64,000 bases of DNA, from positions 1 to 64,000 of the forward strand of contig NZ_BNCD01000032.1 of the NCBI RefSeq assembly GCF_014656295.1, given 5' to 3'. The DNA comes from Streptomyces sulfonofaciens. Its GTDB lineage: Bacteria > Actinomycetota > Actinomycetes > Streptomycetales > Streptomycetaceae. How positions within the stretch are numbered: position 1 is the stretch's first letter; every line of letters starts with the position of its first letter. The translations under genes and the position numbers were made by a program. The notes beneath the pieces were generated by a model that was given only the letters and a program-made list of their open reading frames with translations, was not told the origin of the DNA and made no database searches. Positions 11,431 through 20,794 of this stretch are shown piece by piece.

Positions 11431-11589
11431 GCTCACTCCTCGTTCTTCGTTCTGGTTCGTCATGGAATGACGGCCACCGAGTGCCCCTGGTCTGGGTCTC
11501 AGGGGAGCTTCCGTGACTCGGGAGGCGGGGACCCGCTGGGCGCTGCCTCCAGATCCTGTGGTGCACGGGATCCGGCGGCGCGTACACAA

Positions 11590-11640
11590 ACGGCCGGTGA
11601 CAGGCTACCAGCCGTACGCAGGCAGTCGGTCACCGGCCGT
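11590..11640. terminator. terminator between eccD and rpsO
   Basis: A perfect 12-bp repeat, ACGGCCGGTGAC at 11590-11601 and its complement at 11629-11640, with a 27-base loop 30 bases past the eccD stop. It closes the type VII locus on this side. Confidence 0.7.
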
Positions 11641-11669
11641 GCCGCGCCCGTGGCGGGCGGGCCGCGGGG

Positions 11670-13181
11670 TCAGCTCGTCATGGCGCGCGCGGCGGCGAAG
11701 ACGTCGAAGACGGCGAGCGTCAGCGGCACCAGCGTCAGCAGCACGAAGCCCTCGGCGATCTCCAGGAAGCGGCCCCAGAACGGGGTGATGCCCTTGTTCG
11801 GGACGATCAGGCCGACGGCGGTGGTCAGCGCCGCGGCGACGGCGATCACCGCCGCGAGCCACAGGGTGCGGATGTCGAGCGCGCCGCCGTCGCCGGCCAG
11901 CGCGTGCTGGATGAGGTCGTGCGGAGGGTTGAGGCAGAGCCCGAGGCCGAGCAGCAGCAGCGCGCCGAGACCCGCGGCCAGGGCGGCCGCGACCTGTGCG
12001 GTGTAGCGGAACAGCCGGGCGCGCATGATCATCGCGATGCCGGTGGCGCAGGCGAGGAGCTGGCCCCAGACGTTGTCGGAGAAGCCGAGCACCGCGGCTG
12101 CACCGACGGAGACCAGGGCGCAGCCGCCGACGAGACCGACGAGGAGCTCATGGCCGCGGCGCGCCTGGGCGGCGATGCGCTCGGCGTCGACCGGCTGCTG
12201 CGGGCCAAGGTCGCCGGCGGCGCCTGCGGGCGTCGCGTGCGGGGACTCGAAGCCGATGGGCAGCCGTGCGAAGCGCATGGAAAGGCCCGGCAGGAAGGCC
12301 AGCGCGCCCACCGCGACGGGGGCGCACAGGGCGGCGTCCTCGACCGGCGCCATGTCGCCGAGGCTGGCGGCGAAGGTGGTGAGGAGCCCGACGGCGGAGG
12401 CGAAGACGAAGGCCACGAAGGGCCCGTCGCCGCCGGGCGAGACGACGGTGAGCACCACGGAGGCGACCAGCACCGCGGCGCACGCCAGCAGGAACTGGAG
12501 CCGGCCGATCCCCTCGTGGGCCCCGAGCGGCAGCAGCCCCGAGCCGGCCACCGCCACGTTGGGCAGGGCGCCGAGGCCGAGTGCGACGGCCGAGCCCCGG
12601 TCGTCGTAGACCCGGGCGCGCACGGCGGCGAGGGTGATCAGCAGGACACCGGCGACGGTGGCGAGGATGCCGGGCAGGCCGTGCATGTCGTGCAGCGGCT
12701 GGGGGGCCCACAGGACGAAGGCGAGCAGCACCGGCAGGACGCCGCCGGCCACCAGGCCGGCGGCGCGGGTGAGCGTCTCGTTCCACAGCGTGCTGTCACC
12801 GGACACCGCGGAGGCGACCGCGTCGGAGACGTCGTCGTAGACGGCGGGCGGCAGGGACTCGGCGAAGGGGCGCAGGCTCAGCAGCTCGCCGTCGAGGACG
12901 CCCTGCGCGGCGAACGTGCGCGCGCTGTCCAGGACGGTGCCGTCGCGGCGCACCAGGTGGTAGCCGACCGGCGCGCCCTCGGCAGGGCTCTGCGCCGCAA
13001 GCCGCAGCACCTCGGGGTAGAGGTCGGCGACCGGGACGTCGTCGGGGAGGGCGACGTCGACCCGGGCGTCGGGGGCGACGATGGTGACGCGGCAGAAGCC
13101 GAGCTCCGATCTGACGCGGGACTGCGCTGCCGGCCCCGGGCCGCCGGGTACGGCGGCCGCCGTCGAGGACACCACGCTCAC
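11670..13181 (-). CDS. eccD: type VII secretion membrane channel protein EccD
   Basis: A 503-residue core membrane component of the ESX machine. A ubiquitin-like (YukD-type) cytosolic domain covers about the first 110 residues (CRVTIVAPDARVDVALP...), and the rest from about residue 140 is a series of roughly eleven hydrophobic helices, the layout of EccD. The start is GTG 13181 with GGGGGAG upstream; the frame is open 26 codons further without support. It is divergent from eccC across 436 bases and downstream of nothing else, so it likely has its own promoter. Confidence 0.9.
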   Translation of the reverse strand: MSVVSSTAAAVPGGPGPAAQSRVRSELGFCRVTIVAPDARVDVALPDDVPVADLYPEVLRLAAQSPAEGAPVGYHLVRRDGTVLDSARTFAAQGVLDGELLSLRPFAESLPPAVYDDVSDAVASAVSGDSTLWNETLTRAAGLVAGGVLPVLLAFVLWAPQPLHDMHGLPGILATVAGVLLITLAAVRARVYDDRGSAVALGLGALPNVAVAGSGLLPLGAHEGIGRLQFLLACAAVLVASVVLTVVSPGGDGPFVAFVFASAVGLLTTFAASLGDMAPVEDAALCAPVAVGALAFLPGLSMRFARLPIGFESPHATPAGAAGDLGPQQPVDAERIAAQARRGHELLVGLVGGCALVSVGAAAVLGFSDNVWGQLLACATGIAMIMRARLFRYTAQVAAALAAGLGALLLLGLGLCLNPPHDLIQHALAGDGGALDIRTLWLAAVIAVAAALTTAVGLIVPNKGITPFWGRFLEIAEGFVLLTLVPLTLAVFDVFAAARAMTS

Positions 13182-13617
13182 CTGTTTCTCCCCCTCACGG
13201 GTCCTCGGCCCTCGCGGGTCGGGCCCCCTTTCCGGCTTTCCGGTTCCGGCGTCTCGCACCTGCTCGGCCGCCCGGCCGTCCGGCCTTCCGGCTCCGGCCT
13301 TCCGGCTCCGGCGTTCGGCTCTTCCGGTCCTTCTGGCTCGGCTCTTGCGGCCGCACCGGACGGCTGCCCGCGGCCGGCCGCCCGCCGCCGTCCGGGTGAC
13401 CGGCCGGGGACCGCGGCATCCGCCCCGCCCCGTGCGGGACTTCGCACCCGTGCGGGCAACCGGGCGACACCCTACCGTCCGCTTCCCCGCTCATATGTCA
13501 GTAGGATCGCACGGCGATCGGCGTCCGTCAGAACGCGACCCGGCGCCCGCGGCCTCCCGAACAGAACGCGACTCCGGCCCCCGCGGACTCCCGAATCCGG
13601 CACGGAATGGACGAGCA
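13182..13617. other. divergent intergenic region of eccD and eccC
   Basis: No gene seen. It contains an exact 14-bp tandem duplication, GGCCTTCCGGCTCC at 13282-13309, in a Pro/Gly-codon-like GC-rich tract. A candidate eccC -10, TAGGAT, is at 13502-13507; its -35 is not convincing. The promoters for both arms of the secretion locus must lie here. Confidence 0.5.
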
Positions 13618-16600
13618 GTGAGCCAGATCATCGTCAAGCGCCCGCCACGGGTTCTGCCGTCGGAGGTGCCGACGGAGGAGATCGACCTGCAGTCCCCGCC
13701 CGAACTGCCGCGGGGTCAGCAGGAGGGCGCGCTCATGCAGTTGCTCCCCATGCTCGGCATGGGCGGATCCGTCGTCTTCTACTTCATGCCGACCACACAG
13801 CCGTTCATGAAGGTCATGGGCGCCGTGATGGTGGCGTCCACGGTGGCGATGTCGATCTCCATGGTGATCCGCTACCGCCGCGGCACGCAGGGCGAGCTGG
13901 CGAACATGCGCCGCGACTACCTGCTCTACCTCTCGCAGACCCGGCACACCGTACGGGACACGGCACGGGCGCAGCGGGACGCCCAGTACTACCTGCACCC
14001 CTCCCCCGACCAGCTCTGGGCACTGGTCGCCGAGGGCAGCAGGGTCTGGGAGCGGCGGCCCGGCGACGACGACTTCGCACAGGTGCGCATCGGACTCGGT
14101 CCGCAGTCCCTGGCCTCTCCGCTGCTGGCCCCGCAGACGGCGCCGGTGGAGCAGCTCGAACCGCTCACCGCGCACGCCATGCAGCGCTTCCTCGCGCTGC
14201 ACGGCACCCTGGACGCGCTGCCCATGGCGGTCTCGCTGCGTGCCTTCTACCACCTCACCATCAGCGGTGACCCGGTCTCCGCGCGGGCCACGGCACGGGC
14301 GCTCGCGGCGTCGCTCGCCTCGCTGCACTCGCCTGAGGACCTGGTGATCGCGGTGGCGGCGGGCCGGGACGCGGCGGCGCACTGGGAGTGGGCGAAGTGG
14401 CTTCCGCACTGCCAGGGCCCCGGCCCGGCGGACGGTGCCGGCAGCCGGCGCCTGATCACCGGCGACACCATGGAGCTGGACGAACTGCTGTCCGCCCGGT
14501 TGCAGGGCAGGCCCCGTTTCCACCCGGCGGGTGCGCCGCTGCCGGACGAGCCGCACATCGTCGTCCTTCTGGACGGCGTCTCGCTGCTGCCCGTCTCGAC
14601 CCTGGCGAGCCCGGAGGGCCTGCAGGGCGTGACGGTCGTGGAGGTGGTGGCGGGCGAGCTGACCGGTGGACGCGGCGGCCTGTCGGTGGTCGTCCACCCG
14701 CGCACCGTCCATCTGGAGTCGGAGGACGGCCTGGTCTACGAGGGCACGCCGGACCTGCTGTCGTACGAGGCCGCGGAGGCGCTGGCCAGGCAGCTTGCAC
14801 CGCTGCGGGTGGCCTCCGGCGGCGAGGACGACGAACCGCTGCTGGCCAACCTGGAGTTCACCGACCTGCTCTCCCTGGGCGACGCCGCCTCGGTGGACAC
14901 CAAGCGCACCTGGCGGCCGCGCGCGCTCGCGGAGCGGCTGCGGGTGCCCATCGGCGTCGGCGAGGACGGCCGACCGGTGATGCTGGACCTGAAGGAGGCG
15001 GCGCAGGAGGGCATGGGCCCGCACGGGCTGTGCGTCGGCGCCACGGGCTCCGGCAAGTCGGAGCTGCTGCGCACCCTGGTGCTCGGCCTCGCGGTCACCC
15101 ACTCCTCGGAGACGCTGAACTTCGTCCTCGCGGACTTCAAGGGCGGTGCGACCTTCGCGGGCATGGCGCAGATGCCGCACGTCGCCGCCGTCATCACCAA
15201 CCTGGCCGACGACCTGACGCTGGTGGACCGGATGGGCGACTCCATCCGCGGTGAGCTCAACCGCCGCCAGGAGATGCTGCGGGACGCCGGCAACTACGCC
15301 AACATCCACGACTACGAGAAGGCGCGCGCCGCGGGTGCGCCGCTCCAGCCGATCCCGTCGCTGGTCCTGGTCATCGACGAGTTCAGCGAGCTGCTCACCG
15401 CCAAGCCCGACTTCATCGAGATGTTCGTGCAGATCGGCCGCATCGGCCGTTCGCTGGGCGTGCACCTGCTGCTGGCCTCGCAGCGCCTGGAGGAGGGCCG
15501 GCTGCGCGGCCTGGAGACCTACCTCTCCTACCGGGTGGGCCTGCGGACCTTCTCCGCCGCGGAGTCCCGCGCCGCGCTCGGCGTCCCCGACGCCTACCAC
15601 CTGCCGAACGTGCCGGGCTCCGGCTACCTGAAGTACGGCACGGACGAGATGGTGCGGTTCAAGGCGGCGTACGTCTCGGGGGCGTACCGCTCCGGCGCGC
15701 AGCAGGCCGCGCTCGGCGGTCCCGTGCCGGTGGAGCGGCGTCCCGCGCTCTTCACGGCGGCACCGGTACCGGTGCACTACGCCGACCCGGGGAAGCGCCC
15801 GGCGGAGCGGGGCGGCGCCGGGGCCGGCGGCACCGAGGACAGCGCCCTCGCCGACACCGTACTGGACGTGATCGTGCGCCGCCTGGAGGCGCAGGGCCCC
15901 GCGGCGCACCAGGTGTGGCTGCCGCCGCTGGACTCGCCGCCCCCGCTGGACGCCCTGCTGCCCGGTCTCGCGCCGGTGCAGCAGCGCGGCCTCACCCAGC
16001 CGGGTTACGAGGGCGCGGGGCGCCTCGTCGTTCCGCTCGGTCTCGTCGACAAGCCGTACGAGCAGCGGCGCGACCCGCTGTGGTGCGACTTCTCGGGCGC
16101 GGCCGGGCACATGCAGATCGTCGGCGGGCCGCAGTCCGGCAAGTCGACCCTGCTGCGCACCCTGATCGCGTCCTTCGCGCTCACGCACACCCCGCACGAG
16201 GTGCAGTTCTACGGTCTGGACTTCGGTGGCGGCGGCATGGTCGCGGTCGCCGGCCTGCCGCACGTCGGCGGTGTGGCGTCCCGGCTCGACCCGGAGCGGG
16301 TGCGGCGCACGGTATCCGAGGTGTACGGGGTGATGAGCCGCCGCGAGGAGTACTTCCGCGCGATGGGCATCAGCTCCATCGCGGAGTTCCGCGCCCGGCG
16401 GGCCCGGGGCGACATCTCGGTGACGGACCAGCCGTGGGGCGACGTCTTCCTGGTCATCGACGGCTGGGGCAACTTCCGCTCGGACTACGAGGCGCTGGAG
16501 GACCACGTCCTGGACATCGCGGCACGGGGCCTCGGTTACGGGATCCACCTGGTGCTCTCGGCCTCCCGGTCCATGGAGGTGCGGTCCAACCTCAAGGACC

Positions 16601-17598
16601 AGTTGATGAACCGCCTTGAGCTGAGGCTCGGCGACCCCATGGACTCGGAGTTCGACCGCAAGGTCGCCGCGAACGTCCCCGCCGGGGTACCGGGCCGCGG
16701 CCAGACCCCGCAGAAGGCCCACTTCATGGCCGCCGTGCCGCGCATCGACGGCCTCACCTCCGACACGGAGCTGTCCGAGGCGACCACCTCGCTGGCCGCC
16801 GAGGTGGGGCGCCACTGGACGGTGCCGGGTGCCCCGCAGGTGCGGCTGCTGCCGCGCGAGCTCCCCGCGGCCCAGCTACCGCCCGGCCATGCGCACCCCG
16901 CGCGCGGAGTGGCCTTCGCACTGGACGAGAACAACCTGGAACCGGTCTTCGTGGACTTCGACCAGGACCCGTTCCTGCTCGTCTACGGCGAGAGCGAGTC
17001 GGGCAAGTCGAACCTGCTGCGGCTGCTCATCAAGCAGCTCGCGGAGCGGTACTCCGGGGACGCCTGCAAGTTCTTCGTCGTCGACAACCGCCGCGCCCTG
17101 CTGGACGTCACGCCCCGTACGCACCTCGCGGAGTACGTGCCCATGTCCAATGCCATGGGCCACCACGTCCAGGCCCTGGCGGACCTGATGCGGCGGCGCA
17201 CGCCCACCGCCGAGGTCACCGCGCAGCAGCTCAGGGAGCGCAGTTGGTGGCGGGGGCCGACGGTGTACGTGGTCGTGGACGACTACGACCTGGTGTCGAC
17301 GTCCAGCGGCAACCCGCTGGCCGACCTCACCGAGATGCTGCCCTTCGCCCGGGACGTCGGTGTGCGCTTCATCATCGCCCGCAGCTCGGCGGGTGCGGGC
17401 CGGGCCACGTACGAGCCCTTCATCCAGCGGATGACCGAGCTCGGCGCGCAGGGCCTGATCCTCTCCGGCGACCCCGGTGAGGGCGACCTCATGGCGGGCG
17501 TCCGCCCGCGCCCGATGCCCGCGGGCCGCGGTGTCTTCGTCTCCCGGCGCAGGGGGAGGCCGCTGGTGCAGACGGGGTTGCTGCCGGAAGAGCACTGA
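13618..17598 (+). CDS. eccC: type VII secretion ATPase EccC
   Basis: A 1326-residue FtsK/SpoIIIE-type motor ATPase that recognises and drives export of ESX substrates. Two transmembrane helices (about 42-58 and 63-84) are followed by three ATPase domains with Walker A motifs GATGSGKS (474-481), GGPQSGKS (836-843) and GESESGKS (1124-1131). The first domain has a full Walker B with acidic pair (LVIDEFSEL); the second and third have LVIDGW and VVVDDY. The GTG at 13618 is chosen because the family begins at this point and GGACGAG precedes it. EccC is fused in one chain, as in actinobacteria with single-polypeptide EccC. Confidence 0.95.
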   Translation: MSQIIVKRPPRVLPSEVPTEEIDLQSPPELPRGQQEGALMQLLPMLGMGGSVVFYFMPTTQPFMKVMGAVMVASTVAMSISMVIRYRRGTQGELANMRRDYLLYLSQTRHTVRDTARAQRDAQYYLHPSPDQLWALVAEGSRVWERRPGDDDFAQVRIGLGPQSLASPLLAPQTAPVEQLEPLTAHAMQRFLALHGTLDALPMAVSLRAFYHLTISGDPVSARATARALAASLASLHSPEDLVIAVAAGRDAAAHWEWAKWLPHCQGPGPADGAGSRRLITGDTMELDELLSARLQGRPRFHPAGAPLPDEPHIVVLLDGVSLLPVSTLASPEGLQGVTVVEVVAGELTGGRGGLSVVVHPRTVHLESEDGLVYEGTPDLLSYEAAEALARQLAPLRVASGGEDDEPLLANLEFTDLLSLGDAASVDTKRTWRPRALAERLRVPIGVGEDGRPVMLDLKEAAQEGMGPHGLCVGATGSGKSELLRTLVLGLAVTHSSETLNFVLADFKGGATFAGMAQMPHVAAVITNLADDLTLVDRMGDSIRGELNRRQEMLRDAGNYANIHDYEKARAAGAPLQPIPSLVLVIDEFSELLTAKPDFIEMFVQIGRIGRSLGVHLLLASQRLEEGRLRGLETYLSYRVGLRTFSAAESRAALGVPDAYHLPNVPGSGYLKYGTDEMVRFKAAYVSGAYRSGAQQAALGGPVPVERRPALFTAAPVPVHYADPGKRPAERGGAGAGGTEDSALADTVLDVIVRRLEAQGPAAHQVWLPPLDSPPPLDALLPGLAPVQQRGLTQPGYEGAGRLVVPLGLVDKPYEQRRDPLWCDFSGAAGHMQIVGGPQSGKSTLLRTLIASFALTHTPHEVQFYGLDFGGGGMVAVAGLPHVGGVASRLDPERVRRTVSEVYGVMSRREEYFRAMGISSIAEFRARRARGDISVTDQPWGDVFLVIDGWGNFRSDYEALEDHVLDIAARGLGYGIHLVLSASRSMEVRSNLKDQLMNRLELRLGDPMDSEFDRKVAANVPAGVPGRGQTPQKAHFMAAVPRIDGLTSDTELSEATTSLAAEVGRHWTVPGAPQVRLLPRELPAAQLPPGHAHPARGVAFALDENNLEPVFVDFDQDPFLLVYGESESGKSNLLRLLIKQLAERYSGDACKFFVVDNRRALLDVTPRTHLAEYVPMSNAMGHHVQALADLMRRRTPTAEVTAQQLRERSWWRGPTVYVVVDDYDLVSTSSGNPLADLTEMLPFARDVGVRFIIARSSAGAGRATYEPFIQRMTELGAQGLILSGDPGEGDLMAGVRPRPMPAGRGVFVSRRRGRPLVQTGLLPEEH

Positions 17599-17609
17599 GG
17601 CGCACCGCA

Positions 17610-17645
17610 CCGCCCGGCGCAGGCTGCACGGCCCGCGCCGGGCGG
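17610..17645 (+). terminator. terminator after eccC
   Basis: CCGCCCGGCGC (17610-17620) and GCGCCGGGCGG (17635-17645) form a perfect 11-bp stem with a 14-base loop, 12 bases past the eccC stop. The effector cassettes downstream therefore probably have their own promoter. The rest of the 411-base gap holds the repeat at 17772-17825 and an isolated TTGACC at 17884 with no well-spaced -10. Confidence 0.75.
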
Positions 17646-17771
17646 AGGTCGTCCGTACGGGCGGGGCCGTGCACCGGGGGGATTGCCTCGGGCTGGGCCG
17701 CACCGGCAAAGGGCGTTTGCGCCCGTCGGGCGGGGCACGCCGGTGCCGTCGGGCGGGGCGCGCCGGCGGTG

Positions 17772-17825
17772 GCCGTCGGAGCCGTCGGAGCCGTCGGAGC
17801 CGTCGGAGCCGTCGGAGCCGTCGGA
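17772..17825. repeat. 9-bp tandem repeat GCCGTCGGA, six copies
   Basis: Six perfect uninterrupted copies lie between eccC and the first cassette. The period is a codon multiple, but no supported gene spans them. Confidence 0.95.
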
Positions 17826-18009
17826 GCACGGGTACCGGGCACGGGCCGCCCTTTTCGGCCAACTACGGACCGTCAGGGGTGAGTTGACCTGCGTCCCACT
17901 ACGCTGCGTCGCTAATCTGTCACCACATGCCCCCACAGCCGTTTCGCGGGACCCAGCGTGAACGCAGCCTGTGCGGGCGGCGACACAGGCGACGGGGAGG
18001 GGCGCACGC

Positions 18010-18480
18010 ATGGCCTGGGACGAGTGGGAGCAGCTCAAGGCGGATGCAGCGAGGAAGCATGCCACGGGGATGCAACTGGACCAGTACCCCGGGGACCAGG
18101 GCGGCGGCGACGCCGACCTGGTCGTCCACCAGGACGATCTCGGAGCCGTCGGCCACGAGGCGTTCGTGCTCCACGGCCGACTGGGCAAGCAGGCCGACCT
18201 CGCGGCGGCGGGCGCGGGCAAGGACGGCCAGGGATCCACCCAGCAGGCGGCCGCCGCGCTCAAGGGGCACCACTTCGCGATGGGCCCCGCGTTGCAGGAG
18301 ACCGTCCACGTCTGGACGACCCAGTTGAAGTCGGTCCTCCAGGCGTGTGCCCACATCTCGAACCACCTCGACCACAGCAGGAAGCAGCACGGCCACGACG
18401 ACGCACGCATCGCGGCCGACCTCCGCGGCAGGGACGGCTCGGCCGTGTCCGTGTCCCGGCTGAACGACCTTTTCGAGTGA
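18010..18480 (+). CDS. cassette 1 small helical partner protein
   Basis: A 156-residue soluble protein starting at ATG 18010, with GGGAGGGG upstream. It begins MAWDEWEQLKADAA and ends with a helical region containing ACAHISNHLDH; both motifs recur in the first gene of cassette 2 (21678). It is Gln/His/Asp-rich and lacks a signal peptide or W-x-G turn. Its position directly before a WXG-headed protein inside an ESX locus suggests a secretion partner or chaperone, by analogy with the small helical proteins encoded next to LXG toxins. The function is not known. Confidence 0.8.
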   Translation: MAWDEWEQLKADAARKHATGMQLDQYPGDQGGGDADLVVHQDDLGAVGHEAFVLHGRLGKQADLAAAGAGKDGQGSTQQAAAALKGHHFAMGPALQETVHVWTTQLKSVLQACAHISNHLDHSRKQHGHDDARIAADLRGRDGSAVSVSRLNDLFE

Positions 18481-18511
18481 ACGACCTTTCGAGCAAGGGG
18501 ACGGCTGACGG

Positions 18512-20794
18512 GTGGCCCTCACGTACACCGACCTCATCGAGGTCGACCTCGAACGCCTCGGTACGGCCGTCGCGGACTGGAAGCAGGCCGTCGGCCATCT
18601 CAGGACGCTGGCCAAGGACGCCGAAACCGGGCTGCGCGCCAAGTCGGAGTCCGCCCGCTGGGCCGGTGTCAACGCGACGGTGACCCGGGACTTCATCAGG
18701 AAGACCGCCAAGGAGATCGGTGACCTCCACACCGAGGCGGGCAGCATCCACCGCCTCCTCGACGACGCGCACCGCGAACTGGCCGAACTCCAGCGCAGCG
18801 TGCGCGCCCTGGTGTCCGACGCCCGCGAGCAGGGCTTCGTCGTCACCGACGCCCATCACTGCACGGTCGTCGTCGCCGAGCACACGGCACCGGGCGAGCC
18901 TCCCAAGGAGGGCGGCCAGGAGAAGGCCCAGCACTTCGCCGACCAGATCAGCTCGAAGCTGGGCCGGGCCAACGACATCGACCAGTCGGTGCGACTCGCA
19001 CTCGGCCGCACGCACGGCAACGACCCGTACAACGCCGGCCACCGCACATACGCGTCGCTCGACGACGCGCAGGCGGAACGCGCCGTCGAACTCGCCCGGA
19101 AGGGCGACCGCATGACCGAAGGGGAACTGGCCGAGCTCAACCGCATCCTGCGTTTCAACGGTCGTGAACGGGACGGCGAGTTCGCCACCGACTTCTACGA
19201 GGGCCTCGGGGGCCCCGAGAAGGTCCTCGAGTTCTACGGCCTGATGGCGACCGACGGTACGGAGAGGGACGCGGGCAGGGCGCGCCTGGACGCCGTGGGC
19301 GAGCTCCAGCGCAACCTGGGCCACGCGCTCGCCAACGCGACCGACCCCGACAGGAGGCACCACCTTCCGCCGAGCTGGGGCGCGGAGTTCCGCAAACTCG
19401 GTACGCAGCCGGTGGAATGGCAACCCGGCATGATGAGCAAGCCCTACGGCTACCAGGTGCTCGGCGGGATCCTCCGCTACGGCGACTACGACCCGCGCTT
19501 CCTCACACCCATCGCGGAGCACATCACCCAGCTCCACCAGGCCGACCCGGACGGGCTGCTGACCCGGGTCGGGTACGGGCAGGGCGAACGGTACGGGTTC
19601 AATCCCTCGGGCAGGACGGGGTCCGGGACGGATCCGCTCAACAGCGTCCTGGAGGCCCTGGGCCACAGCCCCGAGGCCTCACAGCAGTTCTTCACCCGTC
19701 CGCCGGTGGCTTATCGGGAGGACGGGGCCGTGGATCCGGGTGGGAAGGTGGACTTCAAGAGCTACCTCGACGTCTTCACCGACAAGCACTTCCAGTGGAA
19801 CCCGGACTCCAACGACCCGTACGTCTACGGCGACCTCCAGAAGCAGGAAGCGGCCCGGAACTTCGGCCCCGAGGCCTTGGGACATGCGTTGGAGTCGGCG
19901 GCGACTGGGCGGCCGTACGACGACGACAGCGGGCATGCGGTCAAGCATTCACCGGAGGCGGCCGACCTGGTCAGGAAGATTGTGAGTGAGTTCGGCGCAC
20001 ATCCGGAGCTCATTCGCCACAACGAGAACGGCGACATCGAGGAGGTCTCCGGCCCTCTCTACGCCATGCGCGGTAGCCTTGGCGACATTACCGCCGATTA
20101 CATGGGTGACTTTCAGCGGACACTCGCAGGAACGGACAGCGCAACCTACCCGTCCTCGGGTTCACCCGCCAGGTTGGAAGAAAACACAGCGTACGCTTTC
20201 CTGTCAGAGGTCGGCCAGGATCCCAACGCATATGCATCCATCACATCCGCCCAGCATGCCTATACCGCCCACATTGTGCAGGAGGCCGTCAACTCGGACA
20301 GTGATTCATCGGTCCCGGACGTCGAACGAATCAAAAACGCCACACGACCTGGCGGCATCATCGCCGGCGTTCTGAGTGAATCACGAGCGGCAGCCGTCCT
20401 CGACTACCACTCCGCAGTGGACAGTCAGTTCAACGAGGCGGCAGCGGAGAAGCAGAAGTGGGTCAACCGCATCCTCGGCATCGGCATGGGCAAGGTGGAG
20501 GAGGTCCCGATCGTCGGTGCCCCCGTGGGCTGGGCCGTGGAAGACATCCAAGAGAGTGTGATGAAGAGCATTGAGAAGGACTCATCGGATCAGGCGCGAA
20601 GCGACGCCGGAGGCACCTACTTCCAGGGCCGCGACGCGGCTATCGACTCGGCACGAACGGCCGTTGAAGTAGCAACGCGTGGAAAATACAACTGGGAAAC
20701 GGTGGTCGATCTCATGAATTCTGGCGGCAACGCAGCCGACGACGGCCACTCGGCAGGCGTGGCCATGGGCAGCGCGACCAGGCCGAAGCGATGA
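18512..20794 (+). CDS. cassette 1 WXG-headed putative type VII substrate
   Basis: A 760-residue protein with a GTG start; AAGGGGA lies upstream. The first ~100 residues are helical with the W-A-G turn of WXG100 proteins at 50-52 (SARWAGVNATVTRDF). A conserved core follows, including GYQVLGGILRYGDYD and LEALGHSPEASQQFF, both mirrored in the cassette 2 protein. The C-terminal part has a short hydrophobic Gly-rich stretch (VPIVGAPVGWAV). No known toxin motif was recognised. From about residue 490 the DNA becomes markedly less GC-rich (34/60 at 20161-20220 against 44/60 at 18601-18660). From memory this family is annotated as an uncharacterised Streptomyces domain family (possibly DUF6571). It overlaps the lipoprotein gene by ATGA. 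Confidence 0.8.
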   Translation: MALTYTDLIEVDLERLGTAVADWKQAVGHLRTLAKDAETGLRAKSESARWAGVNATVTRDFIRKTAKEIGDLHTEAGSIHRLLDDAHRELAELQRSVRALVSDAREQGFVVTDAHHCTVVVAEHTAPGEPPKEGGQEKAQHFADQISSKLGRANDIDQSVRLALGRTHGNDPYNAGHRTYASLDDAQAERAVELARKGDRMTEGELAELNRILRFNGRERDGEFATDFYEGLGGPEKVLEFYGLMATDGTERDAGRARLDAVGELQRNLGHALANATDPDRRHHLPPSWGAEFRKLGTQPVEWQPGMMSKPYGYQVLGGILRYGDYDPRFLTPIAEHITQLHQADPDGLLTRVGYGQGERYGFNPSGRTGSGTDPLNSVLEALGHSPEASQQFFTRPPVAYREDGAVDPGGKVDFKSYLDVFTDKHFQWNPDSNDPYVYGDLQKQEAARNFGPEALGHALESAATGRPYDDDSGHAVKHSPEAADLVRKIVSEFGAHPELIRHNENGDIEEVSGPLYAMRGSLGDITADYMGDFQRTLAGTDSATYPSSGSPARLEENTAYAFLSEVGQDPNAYASITSAQHAYTAHIVQEAVNSDSDSSVPDVERIKNATRPGGIIAGVLSESRAAAVLDYHSAVDSQFNEAAAEKQKWVNRILGIGMGKVEEVPIVGAPVGWAVEDIQESVMKSIEKDSSDQARSDAGGTYFQGRDAAIDSARTAVEVATRGKYNWETVVDLMNSGGNAADDGHSAGVAMGSATRPKR

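Noticed and set aside
11590-11640. Possible tRNA-like fold
   Set aside because: The 12-bp stem is too long for an acceptor stem, and no D-, anticodon- or T-arm pattern is present; it fits a terminator.
13528-16815. 1095-codon leftward open frame opposite eccC
   Set aside because: EccC on the other strand is certain; the antisense product is His/Arg/Gly-rich without domains.
17772-17825. Possible CRISPR array
   Set aside because: Units are contiguous 9-mers with no spacers, and no cas gene is nearby; the same holds for the arrays at 3625 and 38484.
17884-17918. TTGACC ... TAATCT as a cassette 1 promoter
   Set aside because: The spacing is 23 bases, too long for a standard housekeeping promoter.
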